Positions 31,053 to 40,729 of a stretch of 64,000 bases of DNA are shown here, in pieces (the first letter of the stretch is position 1; every line of letters begins with the position of its first letter). Under the pieces are notes generated by a model that searched no databases, had not been told where the DNA came from, and was given only the letters and a program-made list of their open reading frames with translations. Position numbers and translations under genes: made by a program. The stretch comes from Haematococcus lacustris (lineage: Eukaryota; Chlorophyta; Chlorophyceae; Chlamydomonadales; Haematococcaceae), in NCBI GenBank assembly GCA_030144725.1, contig JASKMD010000018.1:667096-731095 (forward strand). Direction: 5' to 3'.

Positions 31053-32852
31053 TCAGTTGACATATTGATAACGCAACATGGTCACTTTGTAAATGCCAGC
31101 CTTTACCCAGCTGCCAGCCTGCCAACATGCGGGCGGTTGAGGGGCAGTGTTTTGGTCTATCATTTTGACATCCAACCACCGTGCCCAAGGCTGCTCAGCC
31201 ATGAGCTGCAGCGACTCATGCATGGCTGCAGAATCACATCCCTCTACATGGTAAAACTCGACCTTCTGCATAGCCGGCATAAGCTGCACCAGCTGGCGCC
31301 AAAACTCCAGTGAGGGCTCCACGCTGCCATACTCCAGCTCAAAGTGGGAGCAGTCCCGGCACAATGGAGCCAGTGCTAGGACATCAGCGGCTACGACTTC
31401 ATGCAGGTAACTGACCTCCACCCTGCCCACAAAGCAGCATTGCAGCGGTTGCAGCAGAGAGATTAGCCGCGTGAGGTCCTCCCTCTGCTCCTGTAGGAGT
31501 GCTGGAGTGATGACCTCCAGCTGCGGCTGCTCCGAACTCAACATGCACATGTGCAGCTCATTGATCTTCACAGGCACCTTGATCGCTTCTGCCAGGAAGT
31601 AGAGTGCCGCTGGCACCTCAGGGTCTAGGATATCCTTCGCACAGATGTCCAGTGTTCCCAACACCAGAGGCTGGGTGAGGGAGTGCAGGGGCAGGTACGT
31701 GATTGCCTTCCAAACCTTCCCAGTCAGCTCCAGCCGCTGCCAGCTGCAAGGCGCATCAGCATATGAGGTGCTAAATGGAACAATTGTCGACAACTGGAGG
31801 CTTGTGATCTGGGTGGATGCCAGGAGTGTGCTGAGAGCCTGCCGGCCCAGGACTACGAGCTCTGGCAGCTGCAGGGTGTGGAGCTGTGGTAGTGCCTGCA
31901 GCACCTCTGTCAGGCCAGCTAGTCTGTAAAGTTGTGACATAGTCAGCACCTGCAGCTGAGCCAGAGGCTGCAAGCACTCCTTGAAGAAGCTCAGGGGTTT
32001 GTCACCACCCGCATGTGTGGCATCAAGGTGCAGCTGGGTCAAGTGTTGCGCCAGGGGCTGGAAGTTAAGCAGCGGTGGGTGGCCATGCTGCCCGGGGTGT
32101 ATGGAAGCGATGCTGAGCTGCTTCAACTGCAAACCCTGGAACACAGTGGCCACTGCTCCAGGCTCATCACCATTTGGGACGCTGGCATCGGTGAGGTCTA
32201 GCTGCTGCAGCTGCAGGGCCAGCGGCGGGTGGGAGAGCAGGCTGGATAGCGCATTGCTTGAGACACAGAGCCCCTCCAGGGTCAGGGCAGTCAGGCTGGG
32301 GAAGCTGTCCAGCAAGTGCTGGGCAAGGCCAGGTGGGCAGCGTAGGTGTCTGCGCTTGTCAGGGTCGTATGTTCCACTGCAGACAAACTTGCAGACCTCC
32401 ACTGCTGCACAGTTGCCCAGCTTTGCCAGAGCATAGGCCAGCAGGTCGGTGTAATGTTGGGTGTACTCTGTCTGCGGTAGCTCCAAGGTGGGAGCCAACT
32501 GCTCAGTGTGATAAATGCTGTCCTTTGTCTCTGGCTGATCCAAGGTCAGTGCCAGCTTGCTTGTCCTCGCTTGCAGCGCTGTGACAACTCGCGGTGTGAG
32601 CAGCTGGTCGCAGCACTGCCTGCCCAGCTGAATGCGCAAGGCTGGGGCATGCAGCAGGCGGGCCTGGGAGAAGGCGTGGCAGGTCAGGGGCAGCTGGCTC
32701 CTGGCCCCTAGCTGCATGACTCGGCAAGCGATGTTATCCAGCAGCGCTGGCGGGAGGTCCAGCAGCCTAGTGGCAGGAGGGGATGTCTCGCCGGCTGGGC
32801 TGTACCCGTCTGCTGCTGAGGCACCGCCATCCACTGCGGCTTGATGCTGCAT
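31053..32852 (-). CDS. F-box/leucine-rich-repeat-like protein, single exon
   Basis: 599 codons, ATG at 32852, TGA ending at 31053, no intron. After a roughly 28-residue low-complexity start, an F-box-like segment (LLDLPPALLDNIACRVMQLG ... LPLTCHAFSQARLLHAPALR, about residues 30-75) is followed by irregular leucine-rich repeats (LTALTLEGLCVSSNALSSLL, LQQLDLTDASV, LTQLHLDATHAGG, LQVLTMSQLYRLAGL, LHTLQLPELVVLG). F-box/LRR proteins usually select substrates for SCF ubiquitin ligases; that role is inferred. A plausible acceptor (CTGCAG) lies about 36 bp upstream of the ATG, so a 5' untranslated exon is possible. A (CAG)n run is at 32943-32969. A fragment of this gene recurs at 34.65-35.06 kb. Confidence 0.75.
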   Translation of the reverse strand: MQHQAAVDGGASAADGYSPAGETSPPATRLLDLPPALLDNIACRVMQLGARSQLPLTCHAFSQARLLHAPALRIQLGRQCCDQLLTPRVVTALQARTSKLALTLDQPETKDSIYHTEQLAPTLELPQTEYTQHYTDLLAYALAKLGNCAAVEVCKFVCSGTYDPDKRRHLRCPPGLAQHLLDSFPSLTALTLEGLCVSSNALSSLLSHPPLALQLQQLDLTDASVPNGDEPGAVATVFQGLQLKQLSIASIHPGQHGHPPLLNFQPLAQHLTQLHLDATHAGGDKPLSFFKECLQPLAQLQVLTMSQLYRLAGLTEVLQALPQLHTLQLPELVVLGRQALSTLLASTQITSLQLSTIVPFSTSYADAPCSWQRLELTGKVWKAITYLPLHSLTQPLVLGTLDICAKDILDPEVPAALYFLAEAIKVPVKINELHMCMLSSEQPQLEVITPALLQEQREDLTRLISLLQPLQCCFVGRVEVSYLHEVVAADVLALAPLCRDCSHFELEYGSVEPSLEFWRQLVQLMPAMQKVEFYHVEGCDSAAMHESLQLMAEQPWARWLDVKMIDQNTAPQPPACWQAGSWVKAGIYKVTMLRYQYVN

Positions 32853-34347
32853 GCCAAGCTTGCTCGTAGCTGGGACTGTCTGTTGACCTGCAGAGTGGGT
32901 GGATCAACAAGGCTGTCAGGGTGTGAGGGGCGCCAGTAGCAGAAGCAGCAGCAGCAGCAGCAGCAGCAGCGTATTATTGGATGGGTGTGAGTACACACCT
33001 GGCTGCTCCTGGCTGCTCTCAGCTCGCTTCTGGCGGCGAAGCCTTCAGAGAAACCTGCGGAGCAAATAGAGAGCAGCAGCGTGGACCTGGGACATAAGCG
33101 ATGTTAGGGGACATACTCCAGCAGACCATAGCGGCAATGAGCACAAATGGCCAATTGCACAGGTCGTAGCGGGCGACAGCCACGATCCGCCATTTCCACA
33201 GGCGCTTCCGATCACTTACGAGCGGCACGATATTAGTTTCGGCTTACGCGCTTCGGCTTCGATATTGGCGTCGGCTTAAGCTTACGCCCAAGTCCAGCTG
33301 CGCGAGGTAGATCGCCGAGCAGAACCACGTTAGCTTTGCACGAATCCGAGGGAGGTGCACCTAGGGTTCAGCGGAGCCGACGGTTGGCCGGCGGTTAGAG
33401 CCATTTCTGGGCTCTTTGGGTGCTCCGGCTCCGGCTCTGGCTCTTTGCTCGGGCTCTGGCTCCGGCTCTGGCTCTGGCTCCGGCTCCGGCCATGAGGCTT
33501 GGCACCGTGACACCTTGACCGCACCCAGCATGCATGCACTGGCCTTATGCTCACTGTAGTACATTTCCATGGCTGAGGCACTGTGTGCACAAACGGGAGA
33601 GGAGAGCCAAGCTAACGCAGAGGAGCGCAAAGCATACAAAATCACTGACAGTGCGTGCAAGCCGCCAAATGCGCAATGTTGGAATACGAATAATTCTTTG
33701 TCTCTAGATAATGACACAAGCATTGTGTGCTGTTGATTTGAAACCCTTGTTGCCTGGAATGCCTGCCTGCTCAATGGTGTTTGTAGTGGCTATGGCCTGC
33801 TTGATGCCTTGCCTCTATAGTCAGGGCCAGCTACACATTGCAGAAGAATGAGGAGAGGGAGCTCTTTTGGTACTAAATGCAATGGCTTGGTGTCTTGTCC
33901 TGCCGGGATGTTGCAATAGTTGAGGAATGGAGCTAGGATAAGTAGGAGGCTGTGTCTTTTTCTATGTCTTTTTTTATGCAAGATCTTGTGAGATGGGGGT
34001 TATACGTTTCCTAAGCTGATGGCTTGGAATGACAACTCTGTCCCTGATGGTTTTCACGATGTTGTGACGATGTAAGTACACTGCACTACCACAACGCCAC
34101 TCACAGAAAGCAAAGGCTGTCCAGCAGGGCAAGCTGACTGGCTGCGTGAGCTATTGAGCCGTCGTGGCGGGTGCAAACGCCATGTTGGCGAAAGCCCCTG
34201 GAATGGCCCCTTTTTGTTACATGTTTTTCATGTTTTACCTGAGTAAGTAACATTTGGCCTGTCATTCCCCCTACTGACAGATATGGAAGTGCCCATGGCG
34301 GTCCTCCCGGTGTTCACTGCAAAGCATTTGGTGCGTTTTGCATGTAG
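32853..34347. other. Intergenic region upstream of the F-box/LRR-like gene
   Basis: Holds a (ggctctggctcc)n-like array at 33422-33490, read on the minus strand as Glu-Pro repeats. A segment at 33500-33610 is repeated at 49235-49345 (gacaccttga, gcatgcactggccttatgct). No gene is supported. Confidence 0.45.
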
Positions 34348-34362
34348 TTGAAGCTCTTTCAG

Positions 34363-35071
34363 CACAACAAAACTTATTCAACACGGAATAACATGTTGGG
34401 CTGTGGGTAATCTCACTCAGCTACTACAAACACGTTGTAGCATCCTCGGTCGCACCCTTGATGACTGCAAACCCCACGTAGATGGCACTTTCCCGGGACA
34501 GACCACTGGGCTCCTCATCAAAACTAACAGCATTATGCTTTTGTAAGGCTGGCAGCCTGTGTAACACTACTAGGGCTGGGCTGGGGGTGGGGGGGTCCCG
34601 CGTAACGCATGGTGTCAGGGCAGGCTCAACGTGTGGGCTCAACCTTGCCAGTCAGCTCCAGCCGCTGCCAGCTGCAAGGCGCATCAGCATATGAGGTGCT
34701 AAATGGAACAATTGTCGACAACTGGAGGCTTGTGATCTGGGTGGATGCCAGGAGTGTGCTGAGAGCCTGCCGGCCCAGGACTACGAGCTCTGGCAGCTGC
34801 AGGGTGTGGAGCTGTGGTAGTGCCTGCAGCACCTCTGTCAGGCCAGCTAGTCTGTAAAGTTGTGACATAGTCAGCACCTGCAGCTGAGCCAGAGGCTGCA
34901 AGCACTCCTTGAAGAAGCTCAGGGGTTTGTCACCACCCGCATGTGTGGCATCAAGGTGCAGCTTGGTCAAGTGTTGCGCCAGGGGCTGGAAGTTAGGCAG
35001 CGGTGGGTGGCCATGCTGCCCGGGGTGTATGGAAGCGATGCTGAGCTGCTTCAACTGCAGACCCTGGCTGC
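34363..35071 (-). mobile_element. Retroposed chimera carrying an F-box/LRR gene fragment
   Basis: A 709-bp segment is bracketed by a perfect 15-bp duplication, ttgaagctctttcag, at 34348-34362 and 35072-35086. Its minus-strand 5' part (about 35062-34650) copies codons of the F-box/LRR-like gene (31727-32137) with few substitutions. The middle (34640-34411) is unrelated and ends an open stretch (AVSFDEEPSGLSRESAIYVG...). The 3' end is the same roughly 45-bp tail as the 14.4-kb insertion. Long target duplications plus a shared tail fit LINE-type target-primed reverse transcription of a chimeric RNA (inference). In the fragment the breakpoints read CAG|G and AAG|GT. Confidence 0.75.
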
Positions 35072-35086
35072 TTGAAGCTCTTTCAG

Positions 35087-36140
35087 TGTGTCCCACACCA
35101 CCACTTGCAATCAACCGAGCTGATGCATGATGAGCGCCATGGTGTGAGTGTGTAGTACTGAGCAGTACTAGCATTTCAGGTCTATCGCATCACGGCATAC
35201 CCTCATAACGAAGCCATGAGACAAGCCTCTTGCAAGCACCATGCAGCACACAGTGCTCGATACCCAGGGGGCACCCAAACATCGCCGCGGCAGCACAACG
35301 CCACCACTTCTTCTTGTCATGGCGTCGTGTGCTGGTCGGGGCCCACGAACATTGCACACATTGGATCACCATATGCCTGCATCCCTGAACCGAAGCTAGT
35401 GAGCACGGCGCTGAGTCGAGCCGCGTAGGTTAGTTAGGTTAAGTTCGTTCCCTTCCAAGAAAAGTTAGGTCCCTTCAAAGAATGACACGTTCTAGGCTCA
35501 CAAAGCCCACAAGGCCCCCCTGACTATCAATCAGGGCGCCAAACAACCGATTGCCAAATCGATGTTGAATACTGCATGAAGAGGCCACAGCTGACAGTTT
35601 GGCCCTTAGCTTGACAGCGGGAGCAGCTCGGAAACAATGCCGACGTCGATACATGGCTAAGATGCTAACATCAGTTCTTGCACTATTACGGCATTGCTGC
35701 AGCACTGCCGAGACCACCGCCTCCAACAGCATCCGAGATGTTGACGAACGGCAGTTGCGAGCAGTTACGAACATCCGAGGTGTTGCGCAGCTTAGGCACC
35801 CTAACCGCGTACCACACCGTCTGGTTCGGCAGCTTCCTGTTTTTACCTATACACAATCTGCGAAAGCAGAAAGAAGGCAGGCGCAAAAAGCGGTGGGTCA
35901 ATTGGCTATGCTCATGGACCCACGGTGCTACTTCGCGGACTAAAAGCTGCAGGCGTCGCGCTGCATGGCCAGCTCTGCCATGACATGTACTAATTAGTGT
36001 CGGCACACAGAGCATATCTCGGCAGATAGAGCATGGCGCTGGTTTAGGCAGGCATTCGACATGTCAGGTGTCCGGTGCATAAGCTCCTATACCACGCCAT
36101 GCAAAAGTACTGCTGAACTGCACTCCTTCTCTTTGCAGCT
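35087..36140. other. Intergenic region
   Basis: A tandem-like aagttaggt motif lies at about 35430-35480. Open stretches on both strands at 35600-36015 are unassigned. No supported gene. Confidence 0.35.
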
Positions 36141-36143
36141 GTG

Positions 36144-37826
36144 ATGGTCATCTCGTGTCGTAGGAAGGCACCCGTATCACGTGGTTGGCTCAGCACCCTG
36201 CACAGGATTGTTAAGGAACTTCTGAAACCATGCAGTGCAGGTCTTCCTCTCACCACCCTGCCCACTAAGCAGGCTGGCAGTTACAGTTGTTGTGGTAAAC
36301 CAGTTTGCCCCACTCTATCTGATTGCACACATATGTCCCTCCTGCAGGGCTCAGACCATGCCGCTGGGGCTGCTGCTGTTGCCCATTCAGCTGGAGCTGC
36401 TGCTGCCGCTGCTGCTGCTGCTGCCCATCCTCCACCACCAGCACAGCACGCCGTCACCCAGCTGTCTCCACAGCCACCTGCTGCTGCCAGCAAACTGCAC
36501 CTCCAAGCTCCATCTGCATCCCACCCCACCCCAGCCCCCGCCCCTCCCTTTGTTCCAGCAATGCCCGTGTTTGGCTTAACCACTGGTTGGACAACGGACT
36601 GCCCCCCGGCATCCCCCCCGCCAGCTGGTCGAGCTGGTGCGCTGCCCTGGCTGCTGCCCAGCCTAAAGGTAGTCACATCTCAAAACAGTCAAGTCCATGT
36701 TGACCCGGGAACCACTGAGTACACCCCAACGCTGGCGATTACACACAGCATGCGCAGAAGCCCCACGAGGCTGTGCAGCCCTAGTCAGGCGGGGGGGCTG
36801 CCGAGGCCTTGGCAGCAGCAGCAAGAGCAGCAGCAGGAGCAGCAGCAGCAGCAAGAGCAGCAGGAGCAGCAGGAGCAGCCCCCTTCACCCACAACACCAA
36901 CAGCACCAGGGGAAGCAGTGGCAGCAGCAGCAGGCAGTAGCTCTGCAGGGCAGCGGGTACCCCAGGGGCTGGTGGCAACCCCTGGGGCCAGCCAAGGAGC
37001 CACATCCCTCAAACCAGGCCAGCCGACACCACCAGACCGAAGCCAGCTGCCCCTGCCCTGTGCCACTGCCTCTGTCACTGCCACTGCAGCAGGCATTGCC
37101 GGCAGTGGCCTAGACGTGCAGCTGCAGCCCAGCGCAGCCCACCCCAGGCTGGCAAGCAACCGGGCCACAACGCACAGCGCAGCCAGTGCGGGCTTGGCTG
37201 GCCCGACCAATGCGTGCTCTTCCAAGCAGACATACTACCCCCAGCACCTACCCCCAGCACTCAACCCCACCTTCTCGTCAGCTGCCCACGGCACCCACCC
37301 CCAGCTTCTCCCCAGCTTCCCAGCTCCCCAGCACCGAGGTCCACCTGCCCTGGGCCTAGAGCTCCAACCTGTTCCTGAACCCCTGACCCCCGCACGGCCA
37401 CAGCGCCTTCTCCCTAGCTCAGCCGCCTCCTCAGCCGCCTCCTCCCCCACTCCCATGTGCGCTATCTGCCTCATGGAGTATGAGCTGGCCTGCATGCTGC
37501 GCCAGCTGCCCTGTGGCCATGCGTTCCATGTGACCTGCATCGATCAGTGGCTGAGAAGGCACCGCTGCTGCCCACTGTGAGTCACGCACCTCTACACGCC
37601 TGTGCACACTGCTGCAAGCACCCCTCACACTTTAAGTACACCCCAGGGTTACTCCCACACACGGATGGCAGGCGACACACGTAGGCAATGTGGAGCTCGC
37701 TGACAAGGGGCTCATCCTAGGGTCTCACCCCAGTGTAACAAATGAAATAACAGCCAGAAATAAAGAAGAAATGAAAATACTGTCGTTGGCGCTGAGTGAT
37801 GATGATGATAGTGATGACGATGATGA

Positions 37827-37859
<33 letters not shown>

Positions 37860-37934
37860 ACCCACAGGTGCATGAGTGATGTTGTAGCGGCCATGACATC
37901 CGGTGCTGCTGTGCCACAGGCTGGCCGGCCATAA
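36144..37934 (+). CDS. RING-H2 zinc-finger protein with long low-complexity N-terminus
   Basis: Exons 36144-37576 and 37868-37934 give 499 codons plus stop. Residues 439-479 are a canonical RING-H2 (C3H2C3): CAIC, 14 residues, C-G-H, AFH, VTC, 10 residues, CPLC. The final Cys is encoded only after the intron, whose donor is GTGAGT at 37577 and acceptor CAG at 37865-37867, so the intron is needed to complete the finger. Most of residues 70-430 is Ala/Pro/Gln/Ser-rich (poly-Gln/Glu near 36815-36870). RING-H2 proteins are usually E3 ubiquitin ligases that recruit an E2; the substrate is unknown. A further 5' exon is possible because acceptors lie just before 36139 and 36350. Confidence 0.75.
37829..37860. 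repeat. (CTG)n run near the RING gene acceptor
   Basis: About 10 CTG triplets sit a few bases upstream of the CAG acceptor at 37865-37867, after a GATGAT-rich stretch. Confidence 0.85.
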
Positions 37935-38735
37935 CTCTGGATGCAGCGGGGGCGGCCCAGGCCCTAAATCCCACCCCCATCCCACACTGCTCACCCCCCC
38001 CCTGGCTCATCATCATCAGCAGCAGCAGCAGCACTATAACGCGGGGTGCAGTTGCAGTCCTCACTACAGCTTTAGCAGCCAAGGCCGTAGCCTTGCCCTC
38101 GTGCTGCCTGTCAACAGAAAGGAAAATGGGCTGCCCATGCAGGGCTGGCTAGGCCCTGGCTACCTGGCCAGCAGCAGCAGCAGCACCACCACCCTCAGTA
38201 CACCTCCACTGTCAGCAGCCAGCCAGCCAGCCAGCCAACCCTGCTCCACATCACTTCCCACATCAGCTCGCGACCACCGTGTTGGACGGCATTACAAGTG
38301 TTCATGAAACCTGCCCTACACTGTCACCTCCCCTGTCAGCAGCCAGGTGTGTGGAGGATGAAGACGTGTGTGCTCGCCAGGGTGCGGCGCCCGCCAGGGG
38401 CAGTAGGCCTGCTGGGTGTTGTGCAGGTGTGGTTGACAAAGACACGGGTGGCATCTTAGATTGTGCCGTCAGCCAGGGGCACTGGGCCAGCCAGTGAGCA
38501 CTGGGCGCTTGTGAGCACCCAAACAGGCAGCTTGGCTACCCTCATCAGCCGGCCTAGGCTAAGCTCGCCAGCCCAGCGGCCAACCAGTACCAATGTAAAG
38601 GCATCCAGCGCAGCATGTGAGCAATGTGTGCAGGGAGACAGCAGGTAGACAGTTACTGCATGCCCAGGCCATACTGGGCAGCTGGCACAGGTGGTGGGCT
38701 GGATGCCCCTCCTGCTCAGCTATCATCATTGTCAT

Positions 38736-38777
<42 letters not shown>

Positions 38778-40722
38778 TCCTACCCACATCAGCAGCAGCA
38801 GCAACAGTCCTACCCACAGCAGCAGCAGCAGCAACAGTCCTACCCACATCAGCAGCAGCAGCAACAGTCCTATCCACATCAGCACCAGCAGCAACAGTCC
38901 TACCCACATCAGCAGCAGCAGCAACAGTCCTACCCACATCATCAGCAGCAGCAACAATCCTACCCACACCAGCAGCAGCAGCAGCAGCAGCACATGCCGT
39001 TCGCTCCTGCTCAGCTGTGTGGCAACTTAGGGTGTGGGTGGACGGTGCATGCGGCTGGGGCGGACACAACGGCTGCACATGCGGGGCTCACCTGCTCACC
39101 TGGTGTAGCTGTACGCAGCCGAGGGCGCCAAGGGTGCAGCATGGCAGTCCTAGCATGGCAGCCCTCCCCTGGTGCTGCTGACGGCATGGCATGGCACCCG
39201 GATGCACCCCTGCAAGTGAGGTAGGTTACTTGCTCATTAGCATTAGCTCATCGCGCTGATGCTGGACACACACCCCACGATCACCCCTCGTTACTCCGTA
39301 ACCTGACAGCTCGTTAGGTCATGTGGATTATCCGCACCAGCTCATTGCTCACAGCTCAGCAGCTCCTCAGCCCATGAGGTCATTGGCAGTACGGTGTGGG
39401 GTGGAGGGTGGAGCATGGAAGCCCTAGTATAGCAACCCCAGCATCACGCACTATGCACAGTGACCCCTCATGGCTGTGGTACCCTTGCTGAGCCCAGCGA
39501 CAGCACTCCAGGCCTGCTATGAACCACTATGGTAGTTGCACAGGTGCATGCCTAAGCGCGTTTTTGTGGTGGTATATGGTTATGTGTGTACATGGATATA
39601 GTGTCTATCTGCATGTATGTGCATATGGACATGCACACCAGTGCTGTAGGTGCGTGCACCCCTAGTAATTAATTGTGTCAAGCATGGGTGAATCACTTAT
39701 GCGATGGAGGTGCGGCAGGTGTGATGATATGTAGAGACGGCAACCACACACACAGCAAGGAGGTGTGGGTATAGACAGGAGATGGCTCACACCGCTGAAA
39801 CCGGCAGCCCATTCGGCTGCTTGGCTGCCTGCACCTCTATAGGCTTGGATATAGCTCTAGTAGCATATTGCTCCTTTAGGATGTGCATCCAGGATGTTCA
39901 TTGTAGGTCTGGGAAAACATTGTGCTAAAGACCCTGAGTTGAGGCGCAATGCCTAGCTTCCCTAGCATTCTTGCTTGTGCATGTATAGCTGTAGATGCTC
40001 ATCTCCGCTTGACTCCCTTGGGTCGTAGATTGCAGTGCTGGTGTTAGTGTCTAGTTCTGCCTCAGCATTACGAGAGCATGAAGTGCTGCTGTACTCCTGA
40101 TGCGCTTCTAAGGGTGTCTGCTGTACGTTTGTACTTTTGCCAGTACTTTTGCTCAGTTGAAGTGTTGCTTGATTGGATGTAAGTGCACTGTCAGCTACTC
40201 TGTGAGCAACGATTGGTAATCATGAACCATCTGTCAACTTGTGGACCCCATTTTGATTGTTGTCATGGTCAAAATAAAGTTTAGGCGTGGCAAATAACCC
40301 TACTCAGTAAGCAGTAAATATATACTGTAAGCATATAAGCAGCATATAAGCAGTATATATATATGCTATAATATGCTATAATATTATAATATAGCATATA
40401 TATAAATGTATAATATTACTGTATATATACTCAGTAAGCAGTAAATATACACTGAGTACTGGCATGTTCGACAATGCGCCCGCGCCTGACTAGTCCATCT
40501 GACCAATGTACAAAGTTGATCAATACCAGTAGCAGAGCAACAGGTAGGTGGTGATGATGGGTCATACCACTCAAGCCGGCAGCCGCCAGATTACTTGACC
40601 GCCCCCCCCCTGTGAGGTAGTAGAAGCGTTCCGACGGTGATGTAGGTGCAGCAGGGATGCAATCAGCCGTCCCAAACATGGAGCTGGTAATCTTCATGCA
40701 AATACTCATAATGGGGGCAGAG
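37935..40722. other. Region after the RING gene, low-complexity open stretches, AT-rich microsatellite
   Basis: An open plus-strand stretch at 37950-38307 (HHHQQQQQHYN, then SFSSQGRSLALVLPVNRKEN) and the Gln-rich repeat ORF at 38703 may be coding but have no recognisable domain. TGTAA at about 38593 could be a polyadenylation signal. About 40310-40445 is an AT-rich TATA/ATAAGCAG microsatellite, unusual in this GC-rich window. 39230-40300 shows nothing recognisable. Confidence 0.4.
38703..39224 (+). CDS. Possible exon with QSYPH/poly-Gln repeats
   Basis: About eight in-frame repeats of roughly 30 bp (38736-38990) encode SYPHQQQQQQ-type units; unit changes keep the frame. An acceptor-like gcacag precedes 38691, and a donor-like gtgagg follows at about 39214. 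It could be an exon of an unidentified low-complexity protein or just a CAG-based minisatellite. No domain was seen. Confidence 0.3.
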
Positions 40723-40729
40723 TCAGGCG

